A DNA stretch of 64,000 nt from Bradyrhizobium genosp. SA-3 (GTDB taxonomy: Bacteria > Pseudomonadota > Alphaproteobacteria > Rhizobiales > Xanthobacteraceae), in assembly GCF_004212635.1 (NCBI RefSeq), contig NZ_PSRT01000014.1, positions 24,298-88,297 on the forward strand. Reading direction: 5' to 3'. The translations under genes and the position numbers were made by a program. Positions 8,711 to 17,686 of this stretch are shown here, in pieces. Every line of letters begins with the position of its first letter. Position 1 is the stretch's first letter. A model generated the notes under the pieces. That model worked only from the letters and a program-made list of their open reading frames with translations, made no database searches and was not told the DNA's origin.

Positions 8711-9400
8711 ATGACCAATATTGTGTTTGTCCCCGGGGGGTGGCAGGGCGGCTGGCGCAATACAGCCGTTGCTCAAAGGCTTCGCACGCAGGGCTACCAG
8801 GTCTTCACGCCAACGTTGACGGGTTTGGGCGAGAGGGTCCACCTTGCGAATTCGAACATCAATCTGGACACTCACATCGAGGACATCGCGAATGTTCTTC
8901 GATTTGAAGATCTGACGGACGTTATCCTTTGCGGGCACAGTTATGCGGGGATGGTCATCAGTGGGGTCGCCGACAAGCTGGCCGAGCGGATTTCCGCTCT
9001 TGTCTACATGGATGCCTTCGTGCCTCAGGATGGAGACTCCTGGTGGGATCTGGCCGGAGACAATTATCGGCATCTCGCACTTCAACGATCAGAACTGGAT
9101 GGCTTTCGGGTTACGCCGCCAGCGCACATGGATCCGCGATGTACCCCCCATCCGCTCGCCTCGTTTCGCCAGGCGATACGCCTGGGAGGTCGATGGAAGA
9201 GCGTGAAGGAAAAGATCTTCATCTATGCCAAGGGGTGGAAGGATACTCCGTTTACTCCGACGTACGAAGCTCTCCTCGAGGATCCGGAGTGGGTGGTCCG
9301 ATCATTCGCTTGCGGGCACAATATAGTCAGAGAGGATCCTGAGCAGCTTGTTGCGGTGATAACTGGCCTGAGAGCTTCTCAGGCTACAAACGTAAGCTGA
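8711..9400 (+). CDS. Alpha/beta hydrolase (serine nucleophile, short esterase-like)
   Basis: 229 aa. The nucleophile elbow is CGHSYAGM with Ser at residue 77, the FVPGGWQGGW oxyanion segment is near residue 6 and the putative catalytic His is in ACGHNIV near 207. This resembles the compact plant methyl-esterase/salicylate-binding-protein-like hydrolases that bacteria also carry. It lies 28 bp after the GntR gene and is probably co-transcribed, so it may hydrolyse an ester precursor of the acid handled by the divergent operon. No signal peptide is seen. Confidence 0.83.
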   Translation: MTNIVFVPGGWQGGWRNTAVAQRLRTQGYQVFTPTLTGLGERVHLANSNINLDTHIEDIANVLRFEDLTDVILCGHSYAGMVISGVADKLAERISALVYMDAFVPQDGDSWWDLAGDNYRHLALQRSELDGFRVTPPAHMDPRCTPHPLASFRQAIRLGGRWKSVKEKIFIYAKGWKDTPFTPTYEALLEDPEWVVRSFACGHNIVREDPEQLVAVITGLRASQATNVS

Positions 9401-9596
9401 GAGCGCCCGAACAATTAGCCGGTCTATTGCCTGGCCTACTTCACTTCCAAGGATGTCGCGCGCAAGTAAGACTCCTTGATGAGCCCCACGCAGCGCAACT
9501 CTTCTTCATGCGCTGGAAGCGAGCGATCCACGACCCGGACAATACACGACGTTCCTGTCGAATTGCACGCAGGGCGGAAAAAATAGACTGCTTTCA

Positions 9597-11024
9597 TCAT
9601 CGCACCTCCGCGAGGTCGCTTTGCGATCGTCGGAATATCTTGCCGGGATTGAACGAGCCATCCTTGTCGAGCGCCATCTTGATCCGGCGCATGAGATCGA
9701 GCTCGACTGGATCTCTCCTGGTTTCAAGCAGGCCGACCTTGGTTCGACCGATCCCGTGTTCGGCCGAAAACGTCCCACCCAGGGAGAGCACGATATCGTA
9801 AATCGCCTGGCTGATCTGCCCGCCCTGCTCCGCGGCTCGTTCGGCGCCGAGCGCCGCGGGCAGCACGACGTTCAGATGGATGTTGCCGTCTCCGACATGA
9901 CCGAACGGAACGACCATCACATCAGGGAATCCGGCTTCGACATCGGCGCGGCTTCGGCGCAGAAGTTCGGGCACGTTTGCCACCGGCACGGCGACGTCAT
10001 GTTTGAGGTCGCGCCCCGCCTTCTTCTGGACTTCGGTCTGCTCTTCACGCAGGCGCCAGATCTGCTTCTGTTGTTCTCCGCTCTGGGCAAGCGCAGCATC
10101 GACGATGGCGCCGTCCTCGAGCCTGTCGGCGAGGAATGCTTCCAGCATGTCCTTCAGACCGGCTTCCGGACGGCTCGAAGTCAGTTCGACAAGAACGTAG
10201 TGATCCGCCTTTTCGACGGGCGAACGAAGCCCTTCGCGCTTCGCCAGCTCGACGCACGAGCCTGAGAGGTACTCGATGGCACGCACATTCCCGTCCGCGG
10301 CCGCGCGCAGCTTCATCCAGAAATCCAGCACTTGGTCCTCGGTCTCGACCGCGCAGAAGGCGACCTCGCGACCGACCGGCAGGGGAGCGAGCTTCATCGC
10401 CGCGGCCGTGATGATGCCGAGTGTTCCTTCCGAACCGGCGAAGAGGTGCTTGAGGGCGTAGCCGGTGTTGTCCTTTCGGAGCGTGCGCAGGCCGTTCCAG
10501 ATCCGTCCGTCGGGAAGTACGACCTCCATTCCGAGCAGAAGATCTCTCGCGCACCCGTACCGTACGGCAGAAATGCCGCCTGCGTTCGTCGCCAGCGCGC
10601 CACCGAGCGTGGCGGTGCCTTCCGAGGCGAAGGACAAGGGAAACAGCGCGTTCGCCTCCGCTGCCGCGCTCTGAAGTTCGGCGATCGTCGCGCCCGCTTC
10701 CGCGATGACGGACATGTCGACCGGGTCGACGGTCCGGATCTTCTTCATGGCGCCGGTACTGACGACAATCTGGAGACCGGTTTCGTCCGGCGCCGAGCCC
10801 CCCACTAGCCCTGTGTTGCCGCCTTGAGGAACGACGTTGACGCCGGCCTCCTGACAGATCCGAACGCTGCGCGAGAGCAGGCTCGTCGTTCTGGGGCGCA
10901 GCACGCAGGCTGCGTTGCCGCGAAGCAGACCGCGCCAGTCCGAGAGATATCCGTCCGCCAGCGCCGGATCGGTGATGCAATCGGAGCCCAGCAACTCCCG
11001 GAGCTTGGCGACGACGTCGTTCAC
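9597..11024 (-). CDS. FAD-binding oxidoreductase, GlcD/D-2-hydroxyacid dehydrogenase family
   Basis: 475 aa. The PCMH-type FAD domain is N-terminal (VVPQGGNTGLVGGSAP near residues 63-78; LGGALATNAGGISAVRYG). The C-terminal cap ends in the family motif FSAEHGIGRTK. These enzymes oxidise D-lactate, glycolate or D-2-hydroxyglutarate-type 2-hydroxyacids. The start is GTG at 11024, overlapping the thioesterase stop (GTGA), so the two are coupled. In this operon a 2-hydroxyacid made by the upstream haloacid dehalogenase-like protein would be a fitting substrate; that link is inference. Confidence 0.88.
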   Translation of the reverse strand: MNDVVAKLRELLGSDCITDPALADGYLSDWRGLLRGNAACVLRPRTTSLLSRSVRICQEAGVNVVPQGGNTGLVGGSAPDETGLQIVVSTGAMKKIRTVDPVDMSVIAEAGATIAELQSAAAEANALFPLSFASEGTATLGGALATNAGGISAVRYGCARDLLLGMEVVLPDGRIWNGLRTLRKDNTGYALKHLFAGSEGTLGIITAAAMKLAPLPVGREVAFCAVETEDQVLDFWMKLRAAADGNVRAIEYLSGSCVELAKREGLRSPVEKADHYVLVELTSSRPEAGLKDMLEAFLADRLEDGAIVDAALAQSGEQQKQIWRLREEQTEVQKKAGRDLKHDVAVPVANVPELLRRSRADVEAGFPDVMVVPFGHVGDGNIHLNVVLPAALGAERAAEQGGQISQAIYDIVLSLGGTFSAEHGIGRTKVGLLETRRDPVELDLMRRIKMALDKDGSFNPGKIFRRSQSDLAEVR

Positions 11025-11437
11025 AACTGCTTCCAGGTGGATGTCGCCTGCGCGATCGTTTCTCCGGCGCCATCTCGGGCGGACGACTGCAGGAAGAAGG
11101 TCTTGCGTCCCTTCTTCAGAAAACTGGCGCGGCAGGTCACCACGCCGGTTCGGACCGGGGCGAAATACTGGACCTTCATCTCGAGCGTCGCGCCGGCGCC
11201 GAACTGATGCTTGAGGAGGTGCCCCATCGAGATGTCGAGGGCCGTCGCCAGCAAGCCGCCGTGGAGCGAGCCCTGCGGGTTGAACATGTAGGGCTTCACA
11301 TCGAGAGAGACGATGCACGCGTCGGCCTCATAGGAGACCGTCATCCCGAAGAAGCGTGACAGGAAGAACGATCCGAATTCGTGGCGGTCGTCGCCCATGG
11401 CCGCCACGATCAGCTCCCGAACCTGCGCTTCCTCCAT
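11021..11437 (-). CDS. PaaI family hotdog-fold thioesterase
   Basis: 138 aa, normal for the family. The motif NPQGSLHGGLLATALDISMG carries the HGG turn and the catalytic Asp on the long helix. It probably hydrolyses an acyl-CoA. It lies between a CaiB CoA-transferase and an FAD-dependent hydroxyacid oxidase and overlaps the latter, so it may release CoA from a dead-end or product thioester in the same route. Confidence 0.85.
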   Translation of the reverse strand: MEEAQVRELIVAAMGDDRHEFGSFFLSRFFGMTVSYEADACIVSLDVKPYMFNPQGSLHGGLLATALDISMGHLLKHQFGAGATLEMKVQYFAPVRTGVVTCRASFLKKGRKTFFLQSSARDGAGETIAQATSTWKQL

Positions 11438-11450
11438 CCGTCCTGCTCCC

Positions 11451-12689
11451 CTATTCAGCCGACTGCTTCAGCGCGGCATCGCCGAAGGCGCCTTTGGAGG
11501 CGAAGTCCAACACTTCCTTCCGCGTCCATCCGAGCCAGTTCTCGAACACCTCGAGGGTGTGCTCGCCCAGGGTCGGCGGCGGCGTGGACGGCGCGGGAGG
11601 CTTGTCGTCGAAACGCAGCGGCCGGGCCACGAACCTGACTTCGCCGGCGACCCTGTGCGTCACGGTCTGGACCATGTCGCGCTGAACGAGCTGCGGCGTT
11701 TCGCAGACCTCGCCGACCGTCCTGATCGCGCCGCAAGGAATGCCGGCGCCGCTGAAGACCTCCAGCCAACGGTCGCGCGGTTCGGACTTGAAGATCGGAC
11801 GCAGAATCGCGCCGAGCGCGGCGCGGTTCGCCGCCCTCTTTGGCGCCGTGTCGAAGCGGCGGTCGGCTTCGAGGTCCTTGCGACCGATGACGGCGCAGAA
11901 CAGCAACCAGAACTTGTCATTGGCCACGCCGAGGTTGAACCAGCCGTCGATCGCCTCGAAGGTTTCGTAGGGACTGATGGTGGGGTGAACGTTGCCGCGA
12001 CGCTTCGGGCTTTCTCCCGACGCGAAGTACATGCCGGCGTTGAACGTCAGCAGCGAGGCCATTGCGTCCAGCATGGAGACATCGACCCGTCCGCCGACGC
12101 CGCTCCTCTCGCGCTTCATGAGTGCCGCGAGCACCGCCTGCGATGCGTAGAGGCCGGTGACCAGGTCGGCGATGGAAGTGCCGACCTTCATCGGCGGGCC
12201 ATCCGGATCTCCGGTGATGTCCATGATGCCGGACTCGCCCTGCAGGATCAGATCGTAACCGGGCCGGCTCGCGTCCGGACCGGTCCGGCCGAACCCGGAG
12301 ATGCTGCACTGGATGAGCTTCGGGTTGCCGCCGCTCAACGCTGGGTAGGACAGGCCCCATTTGTCGAGGGTCCCAGGCCTGAAGTTGTCGATCACGACGT
12401 CAGCGGCCTTGGCGAGCGCGATCACCGCGTCCCGCCCCGCCGGCGACTTCAAATCGATCGCGCAGCTTCGCTTGTTGCGATTGACCGACAGAAAGTACGA
12501 ACTCTCCCCGTTGACGAACGGAGGACCGTATCGGCGGCTCTCGTCGCCGACACGGGGATCTTCGATCTTCACGACGTCCGCCCCGAGATCACCGAGATGC
12601 ATCGTGGCGAAGGGGCCGGAGACGACGCGGCACAGGTCCAGGACCTTGATGCCGGAGAGAGCTTCCGTACTAGACGATCGCATCCGCAA
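11451..12689 (-). CDS. CaiB/BaiF (class III) CoA-transferase
   Basis: 412 aa. Rossmann-like start GIKVLDLCRVVSGPFATMHLGDLGADVVKIEDP, then NRNKRSCAIDLKSPAGR, and the catalytic Asp at residue 146 in SRPGYDLILQ. Class III enzymes pass CoA between carboxylates through an aspartyl-CoA anhydride. It overlaps the HAD gene by 20 nt. A second ATG two codons downstream is equally possible as the start. It belongs to a different CaiB branch from the two near-identical copies at 19 and 29 kb. Confidence 0.88.
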   Translation of the reverse strand: MRMRSSSTEALSGIKVLDLCRVVSGPFATMHLGDLGADVVKIEDPRVGDESRRYGPPFVNGESSYFLSVNRNKRSCAIDLKSPAGRDAVIALAKAADVVIDNFRPGTLDKWGLSYPALSGGNPKLIQCSISGFGRTGPDASRPGYDLILQGESGIMDITGDPDGPPMKVGTSIADLVTGLYASQAVLAALMKRERSGVGGRVDVSMLDAMASLLTFNAGMYFASGESPKRRGNVHPTISPYETFEAIDGWFNLGVANDKFWLLFCAVIGRKDLEADRRFDTAPKRAANRAALGAILRPIFKSEPRDRWLEVFSGAGIPCGAIRTVGEVCETPQLVQRDMVQTVTHRVAGEVRFVARPLRFDDKPPAPSTPPPTLGEHTLEVFENWLGWTRKEVLDFASKGAFGDAALKQSAE

Positions 12690-13374
12690 GGTCCTTCATC
12701 GTGGGGACGGTGATGTCGGGCTTGTGCGGCGTCTCTTCGAACGGACGGTCGCGGCGATTGATCATTGCGGTGTGCATGCCGGCCGACTTGGCGCCGATGA
12801 CATCGAACGCGTGGTTGGCGACGAAGAGGATCTGATCCACTTTGAGGCCGAGGATCTCGGCGGCCTTTGTGTAGGTCGCGACGTGCGGCTTGAAGGAGTT
12901 TGCCTCGGCGACGGAGATCACGTTGTCGAACGGGATCTTGTGATACTTCTTGGCCGTCTCGAGCATGTCGCGGTCGCCGTTGGAGAGCACGACCAGCTTG
13001 TACTTCGTCTGCAGCTTCGCCAGCGCCGCCGGCACCTCGGGAAAGCATTCGAGCTTCTCGATCTCGCCGACCAGGTACTTCACCTCGTCCTTCGTGTACT
13101 TGATGCCCGACCGGTCCATGACCTGGGAGACGGCGCGGTGACCGATCTCGCGGTACGGCGTGTGCTCGCGGTGGAGCAGCGCGTCGATCATCGAGTTCTC
13201 GAAGTGGGTGCGGCGCCACCAGGTGACGAAGGAGTTCGGGTTGCCCGTCCAACCTTTCTCCTTGAGGAACGGCGTCGCGATCTTGACGAGGCCACCCTGC
13301 ATGTCGACGACGGTGCCGTACTGGTCGAACATGCACACCTTCACGGTGTCCTTCAGTTTCTGGATGTCGGTCAT
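12670..13374 (-). CDS. HAD hydrolase, haloacid dehalogenase type II-like
   Basis: 234 aa, the length of L-2-haloacid dehalogenases. Motif I is MFDQYGTVVDMQ with the nucleophilic Asp near residue 16, motif II LSNGDRDML, motif III Lys in NSFKPHVATY, and motif IV VANHAFDVIGAKSAGM resembles the S/N-x-x-D arrangement of type II dehalogenases. The ATG at 13374 fits the family start; an in-frame upstream extension has no homology. The downstream FAD-dependent 2-hydroxyacid oxidase would take the product. Phosphatase activity remains possible. Confidence 0.82.
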   Translation of the reverse strand: MTDIQKLKDTVKVCMFDQYGTVVDMQGGLVKIATPFLKEKGWTGNPNSFVTWWRRTHFENSMIDALLHREHTPYREIGHRAVSQVMDRSGIKYTKDEVKYLVGEIEKLECFPEVPAALAKLQTKYKLVVLSNGDRDMLETAKKYHKIPFDNVISVAEANSFKPHVATYTKAAEILGLKVDQILFVANHAFDVIGAKSAGMHTAMINRRDRPFEETPHKPDITVPTMKDLADAIV

Positions 13375-13591
13375 TGCTTCTTCCCTTTGCTCTTTAGCCA
13401 AATGGATGATCCGGATTTGACCGCATCCATCGCCATTTTCGAAATGGATTGTTCTTCTGTGCACATTCGCGACCTGAATGTCGTGACTATCGTCGCGGCT
13501 CTACAGGTCATTCACAGCTTCTGCAAACGGCTCAACGGCAGTGAGCCCGAAGGGAATCTCCGGGCCTACTGCTACTTGTGGTGCCTGTCCG

Positions 13592-15004
13592 CTAGGCTCC
13601 GATGCCGACGACCTTCTCTCTCGAGGCCGAGGCTTCCGTTCCGGTCGGCGCGCCCGAGACTTCCTCGAGTGCGCGACCCTTGGTCTCGAAGCCGAAGATC
13701 ATGAAGACCACCGCCTGGAAGAGAAGAATGCCCGCGAGCGTTACCAGCACGCCGACGAGCCCCTTCCACGCGAAGATCGCGATGACGACGAATTGGACCA
13801 ACGCCGTCGTCACGCGCCCTGCGGTCGCGCAGATGGCCGTGCCACGAAGCCTGTAGCGGGTCGGGAAGAGCTCCGGAACGTGCATGGCGAAGCCGGTGGC
13901 CAACATCACGTAGATCGCGGTGACGAGAAGGAAGCCGACCACGACGAGCGGAGCGCCGTCCGGCATGAATGGATACGTCAACCCGAAGGCCGCCGCCGCG
14001 ATCGACGATCCGATGATCGACGGTCTACGACCGATCGCATCGGCCAGCGCCAAGCCGATCAGCGATCCGATCGGGCCGCCCAGAGACATGAGGGTCGTGT
14101 AGCCGAGCGACGACACGACGCTGTGGCCACCCTTCACCATGAACGTCGGCAGCCATCCGATGAAGCCGTAGAGGCTGAAGCCGACGACGATATGCAGGAG
14201 GCTGCCGAGCAAGGTCCGACCGAGGTAAGGCGGTGCGAACAGGCGCCAGACGGACCCGCCCTCGTCTTCCACACGCTGCACGGTCGAAACCGGCGGCAGC
14301 GGCCCCTTTTTGGTAGCTTCCGCTTCGATGCGAGCGAGGATCGCCTCGGCTTCGTCGGCGCGGCCGTTAGCGGCCAACCACCGGGGCGACTCGGGCATCG
14401 ACTTTCGGAGGAACCAGACGATCATCGCCAGCACGCCGACGAGGCCGAACATGTAGCGCCATCCGAGGCTCGGAATGACCCACAGGCCGACCATCGACGA
14501 GACGAACAGGGAAAAGTTGGTGATGACGGCCAGGATACCGATCCACCGGCCGCGGGACGATGCAGGGACGAACTCGGTCAGCGTCGCGTAACCGACGACG
14601 ATCTCGGCGCCCAGCCCGATCCCGATGACGAAGCGCGCGGCGATCAGCGCCTGCATGGACGGAGCAAGCGCCGCCGCCAGAGATGCAAGGCCGAAGATGG
14701 CCAGATTGACCTGATAGGAGAAACGGCGACCATAGCGATCGCCCAGAATGCCCGAGAACCAGGCACCCAAAGTCATGCCGATAAAGGTCGCGGTGACGAA
14801 CGCCGCGTTGAGCTCGAGTGTCGACCACCCCTCCTTCAGCACGGCCCCGAGAACGCCGCCGGCGAGGTAAATGTCGAAGGCGTCGAGGAACATGCCCGCG
14901 CCGATTAGCGCAAGGATCCGCCAATGAAAGCCGCAAATCGGCAGCCGATCGAGGCGAGCGCCCGCGTTGACCGATGCCACCTGTACGTCCGAAATCGCTT
15001 GCAT
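13592..15004 (-). CDS. MFS transporter, metabolite:H+ symporter type
   Basis: 470 aa with 12 predicted membrane segments. Signatures are GDRYGRRF in the 2-3 loop, PESPRWLAANGRADEAE before the central loop and PELFPTRYRLRGTA near helix 10, the pattern of the sugar-porter/aromatic-acid and niacin-type symporters. A long cytoplasmic loop separates the halves. It lies upstream of the HAD operon on the same strand, separated by 217 bp, and downstream of a LysR gene. It likely imports the acid used by this set. Confidence 0.87.
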   Translation of the reverse strand: MQAISDVQVASVNAGARLDRLPICGFHWRILALIGAGMFLDAFDIYLAGGVLGAVLKEGWSTLELNAAFVTATFIGMTLGAWFSGILGDRYGRRFSYQVNLAIFGLASLAAALAPSMQALIAARFVIGIGLGAEIVVGYATLTEFVPASSRGRWIGILAVITNFSLFVSSMVGLWVIPSLGWRYMFGLVGVLAMIVWFLRKSMPESPRWLAANGRADEAEAILARIEAEATKKGPLPPVSTVQRVEDEGGSVWRLFAPPYLGRTLLGSLLHIVVGFSLYGFIGWLPTFMVKGGHSVVSSLGYTTLMSLGGPIGSLIGLALADAIGRRPSIIGSSIAAAAFGLTYPFMPDGAPLVVVGFLLVTAIYVMLATGFAMHVPELFPTRYRLRGTAICATAGRVTTALVQFVVIAIFAWKGLVGVLVTLAGILLFQAVVFMIFGFETKGRALEEVSGAPTGTEASASREKVVGIGA

Positions 15005-15098
15005 CCATCCCTCCCAAGGGTCGACAGAGATCGACCGAAATTGTTGGGGAGCAGGATGGCGATCGGGATGGCGGCGTCTAATCGGAATCCGCTATTCC

Positions 15099-15119
15099 AT
15101 TATTTGGCAGACCAATAAT
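15099..15119. promoter_or_regulatory. AT-rich inverted repeat upstream of the MFS gene
   Basis: An imperfect 21-bp palindrome (ATTATT-TGG-CAG-ACC-AATAAT in blocks) lies 95 bp upstream of the MFS start and 50 bp past the LysR stop. Its T-N11-A spacing is compatible with a LysR-type site, and it is much richer in AT than its surroundings. Assignment to the neighbouring LysR is inference. Confidence 0.4.
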
Positions 15120-15168
15120 CCTGTTGTTGCTGCGGATTATCGAAAGATGGTCGGTAAGCGGCCTTCTC

Positions 15169-16083
15169 TCAGTCATTGTCGGGAAGGCTTCGCGTGGCAT
15201 CGACGAAAATCGAACGCAACCAGTTCAGGTCCTGACTGGCATCGTGCCTTCGATGCCAGTACATCGACCATTCGAAAGGATCCGACGCGAACGGCAGGTC
15301 TCTGATCGCCAGATCTTCCGCGACCATCGCGAAGGCCAAGCGCCGCGGCATGACCGACAACAGATCGGAATCGCACAGCACGTGCGGGACCAGCAGCCAA
15401 TGGGGAACGTTGACCGCGACCCGGCGGGTCAGCCCTTGCCGTGCGAGCACGTCATCGACGAAGCGGAGGTCTGTCGGCGACATCGAGACCTTGAGATGCG
15501 CCGCCTGAAGAAACGTCTCCATCGTAAGGGGCCGCTGCGCCAAAGGGTGGCCTTCGCGCATCACGCACACCATCCGGTCCTTCATCAGGACGACCGACTT
15601 GATCGAATTCGAATGCGCGAGACCCATCGAGATCGCAAGGTCGATCTCGTCCTTCTCCAAGGCCTCCACCGTATGCGTCGGCGAATAGTGCACGACGTCG
15701 AGTTGCGCGAAGGGGGCCGTCGTTTCCAACGTCTTGCCGACGGCGGGAAGAAGAAGACGGCTGAGAAGATCGGACAACCTCACGGAAAAGCTCCGTGTGG
15801 TGGAGGTCGGATCGAAAGCGGATTCGCTATCCAGAAGGCGCTCCACCTGCCGCAAAAGCCGCTTCACCGGCTCCGCCAGTTCGATCGCACGCGGCGTGGC
15901 CTGCATGCCGTTGGCAGTCCGGACTAGAAGCTCGTCCTTGAAGATGTGACGCAGTCTAGAGAGCGCATTGCTCATTGCGGGTTGACTAAGGCCAATCCTG
16001 TCGGCAGCACGGGTTACGTGAAGGTCTGTGAGAAGAGCGTTCAGAGCGACCAAAAGATTGAGATCGACAGATCTGAGGTTCAT
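15169..16083 (-). CDS. LysR family transcriptional regulator
   Basis: 304 aa. The N-terminal helix-turn-helix MNLRSVDLNLLVALNALLTDLHVTRAADRIGLSQPAMSNALSRLR (residues 1-45, shown in part) is of the NodD/NahR/LinR branch. Residues about 90-300 form the co-inducer domain (VRLSDLLSRLLLPAVG). It lies upstream of the MFS and HAD-CaiB genes on the same strand rather than divergent. It is the likely activator of this set in response to the imported acid; the ligand is unknown. Confidence 0.88.
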   Translation of the reverse strand: MNLRSVDLNLLVALNALLTDLHVTRAADRIGLSQPAMSNALSRLRHIFKDELLVRTANGMQATPRAIELAEPVKRLLRQVERLLDSESAFDPTSTTRSFSVRLSDLLSRLLLPAVGKTLETTAPFAQLDVVHYSPTHTVEALEKDEIDLAISMGLAHSNSIKSVVLMKDRMVCVMREGHPLAQRPLTMETFLQAAHLKVSMSPTDLRFVDDVLARQGLTRRVAVNVPHWLLVPHVLCDSDLLSVMPRRLAFAMVAEDLAIRDLPFASDPFEWSMYWHRRHDASQDLNWLRSIFVDATRSLPDND

Positions 16084-16191
16084 GACGCGCCATCATTGAT
16101 ATCACGAATAATTCAATCTAGAAAATCCACAATACAAATCTAGATCAATCGGCGTCAACGTGCGCTCTCGAAGAGGTCTAGGTGACCGGTT

Positions 16192-16428
16192 TCAGGACAA
16201 TCGGCGGCCGTCGAGCGGCGCGCACCGAAGCTCATAGAAGTCGAGAGGCACAGTAGATCGTTCCTCCGCCAGCGCTGTGCCGAGGAAACTCAGTCCGTAG
16301 GTGCAATGCCAATCGCGGGCGGCCTCAAATGAACGCCTCGGCTCTAGCAGCTCCAGCTCTTCTGCACGCTGTGGTTCAACGCGGTACTCCGCCAGCCAAA
16401 ACGCGCTGGAGCGCCGAGCTCGTTCGAG
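16192..16428 (-). pseudogene. Start-less C-terminal fragment of an unidentified protein
   Basis: After a TAA at 16431-16429 the minus strand stays open for 78 codons to a TGA at 16194-16192. The translation (for example FWLAEYRVEPQ, FEAARDWHCTYGL, VPLDFYELRCAPLDGRRLS) looks protein-like but has no start codon or ribosome binding site at its head. I read it as the 3' end of a gene cut off by recombination. The family is not recognised, and a chance open frame cannot be excluded. Confidence 0.35.
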
Positions 16429-16516
16429 TTAAGTCGAGACCAACAGCTCTCTTCGCATGTGAGTGAGACCCACCACACCGAAACTACGCTAAACCGCGCA
16501 TTATTAGCCGATTGCC

Positions 16517-16534
16517 CTACCCCCACTCAATCAT
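16517..16534 (+). repeat. Left copy of guaA 3'-end-like sequence (candidate att site)
   Basis: CTACCCCCACTCAATCAT matches the last 18 bases of guaA at 50340-50357 (CTACTCCCACTCAATCGT) at 16 of 18 positions, in the same orientation. On the minus strand it would encode MIEWG-stop, against TIEWE-stop in guaA. Direct repeats of a gene's 3' end are typical scars of site-specific integration. Confidence 0.5.
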
Positions 16535-16927
16535 TTAGCACGACGGCTCGTCCTTGATTTGCAAGAAGAAATTCTTGAATCTGACGGGCAAATGCCGATG
16601 GTATACCCGCTGCAAATTTTTGCTCTTGAATTCACAGGAAAAATTTCTCGACACGAAGCGCTGGCAATTCCGCCACCTATCGGAGTCTATCGACTGGATC
16701 GCATGTCGCTTGCATAACCAAGACTGATACAGCCTCACAGGCACAGAGATTTAGATACCGTCAAAGATCAGGAAGATGCCTTGGTCCAGTCCCGCTGCTG
16801 TACAGCAGTGGAGGAAGGCTTCTCATGGAGAAGCCGCCTTCTCCCGGTTCGGACTCGAAGCTGATGTGCGGGTCGCGGCGAACGCGACTGTTCATTCAAG
16901 GTCTCTGCACGCGCCAAACATCCTAGG

Positions 16928-17665
16928 TCACGGCAGAAACTGCGCGATTCCTTCGCGGATACAAGCTAGGATTTCGTCCTGCCGCTCTTCGAGACGCGAT
17001 ACCGGTCCGCCGACGCCGAGGACCAGGTCGCGGCCGAAATCGCGCTTCGGCAGCAGGACTGCAATGACACCGGCGTCCTGGACGACGATGTGCTTGGAGA
17101 ACATGTAGCCGTCGCGCCGGATGCCGTTGACGATCTTCATCAGCGCGTTCAGCTCGAAATGCTCTTCCTTGGGGCAGACGGCGTTGATGCGGCGCAGGAG
17201 CCGCTCGATCTCGACGTCGGTGTGACCGCTCAGCAGCGTGCGCCCGATGCCGCTGATCGCGAGCGGCCGGACGTCGCCGGACTTCACTTCGAAGCGCAGG
17301 CGCTTGCTGGTCTGCAGGGCGTGAATGTATTGCGCATGCAGATCGGATTGCGTGCTGATGCTGACGAGCTCGTCGAGCTTGCCGTGGACGAAGTCGACCA
17401 GCGCGAGAATGGCGCTGTCGCCGAACAGCCCGGTGTCAAGCCACCGTCCCATCTGGGCGATGCGCATCGTCGGCATGTAGGTGCGGTTGTAGCTGTCGTA
17501 GAACAGGTATCCGAGCATCGCCATGCTCTTCAGCAGGGCCGCGGCACTGGACGTCGGATAGTCGCACTTCGTCGCGACCTCCTTCAGCGAGATCGGGCGC
17601 TTCACGTCCTCGAAATATTCGAGGACTTCGAAGATCCGCTTGGCTGACTTGATGCTGGAATTCAT
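16928..17665 (-). CDS. IclR family transcriptional regulator (first of three)
   Basis: 245 aa. The winged helix occupies residues 1-60 (ISLKEVATKCDYPTSSAAALLKSMAMLGYL) and the effector domain about 75-245. The ATG at 17665 places the conserved SIKSAKRIFEVLEYF at the start. It is close kin to the IclR at 35.4 kb: the recognition helix PTSSAAALLKSM against PVSSASAVLKSM, with YMPTMRI and STQSDL conserved. It is divergent from the amidohydrolase/CaiB/OYE operon. A CACATATGTG palindrome sits right before its start and two TACATATATGTA palindromes lie further upstream, so autoregulation is likely. Confidence 0.9.
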   Translation of the reverse strand: MNSSIKSAKRIFEVLEYFEDVKRPISLKEVATKCDYPTSSAAALLKSMAMLGYLFYDSYNRTYMPTMRIAQMGRWLDTGLFGDSAILALVDFVHGKLDELVSISTQSDLHAQYIHALQTSKRLRFEVKSGDVRPLAISGIGRTLLSGHTDVEIERLLRRINAVCPKEEHFELNALMKIVNGIRRDGYMFSKHIVVQDAGVIAVLLPKRDFGRDLVLGVGGPVSRLEERQDEILACIREGIAQFLP

Positions 17666-17666
17666 C

Positions 17667-17686
17667 TTTTGCACATATGTGGAAAG
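17667..17686. promoter_or_regulatory. Putative IclR operator C (CACATATGTG)
   Basis: TTTTGCACATATGTGGAAAG, whose core CACATATGTG (17672-17681) is a perfect 10-bp palindrome, lies immediately upstream of the first IclR start codon. It aligns with sites at 22791, 35366 (inverted) and 36187 in front of other units of the block. Confidence 0.6.

Larger units (their letters stand above)
16084..16927. other. 844-bp gene-poor, lower-GC region with remnants
   Basis: No intact gene is supported. The stretch is visibly lower in GC than both sides, especially 16440-16760. It holds a start-less open frame (16192-16428, minus), a second 69-codon open frame on the plus strand (16508-16717), the guaA-like repeat at 16517-16534, and a short hairpin GGCTTCTC-ATG-GAGAAGCC at 16817-16835 with no T-run. 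This is what a worn recombination boundary would look like. Confidence 0.5.

Noticed and set aside
9401..9801. Plus-strand open frame 9427-9801 as a small gene
   Set aside because: Its second half is antisense to the FAD oxidase, and the unique part has Cys/Arg-rich composition with no start signals.
16776..17108. 110-codon plus-strand frame overlapping the end of the first IclR gene
   Set aside because: No ribosome binding site, mixed composition, and half of it is antisense to a clear IclR effector domain.
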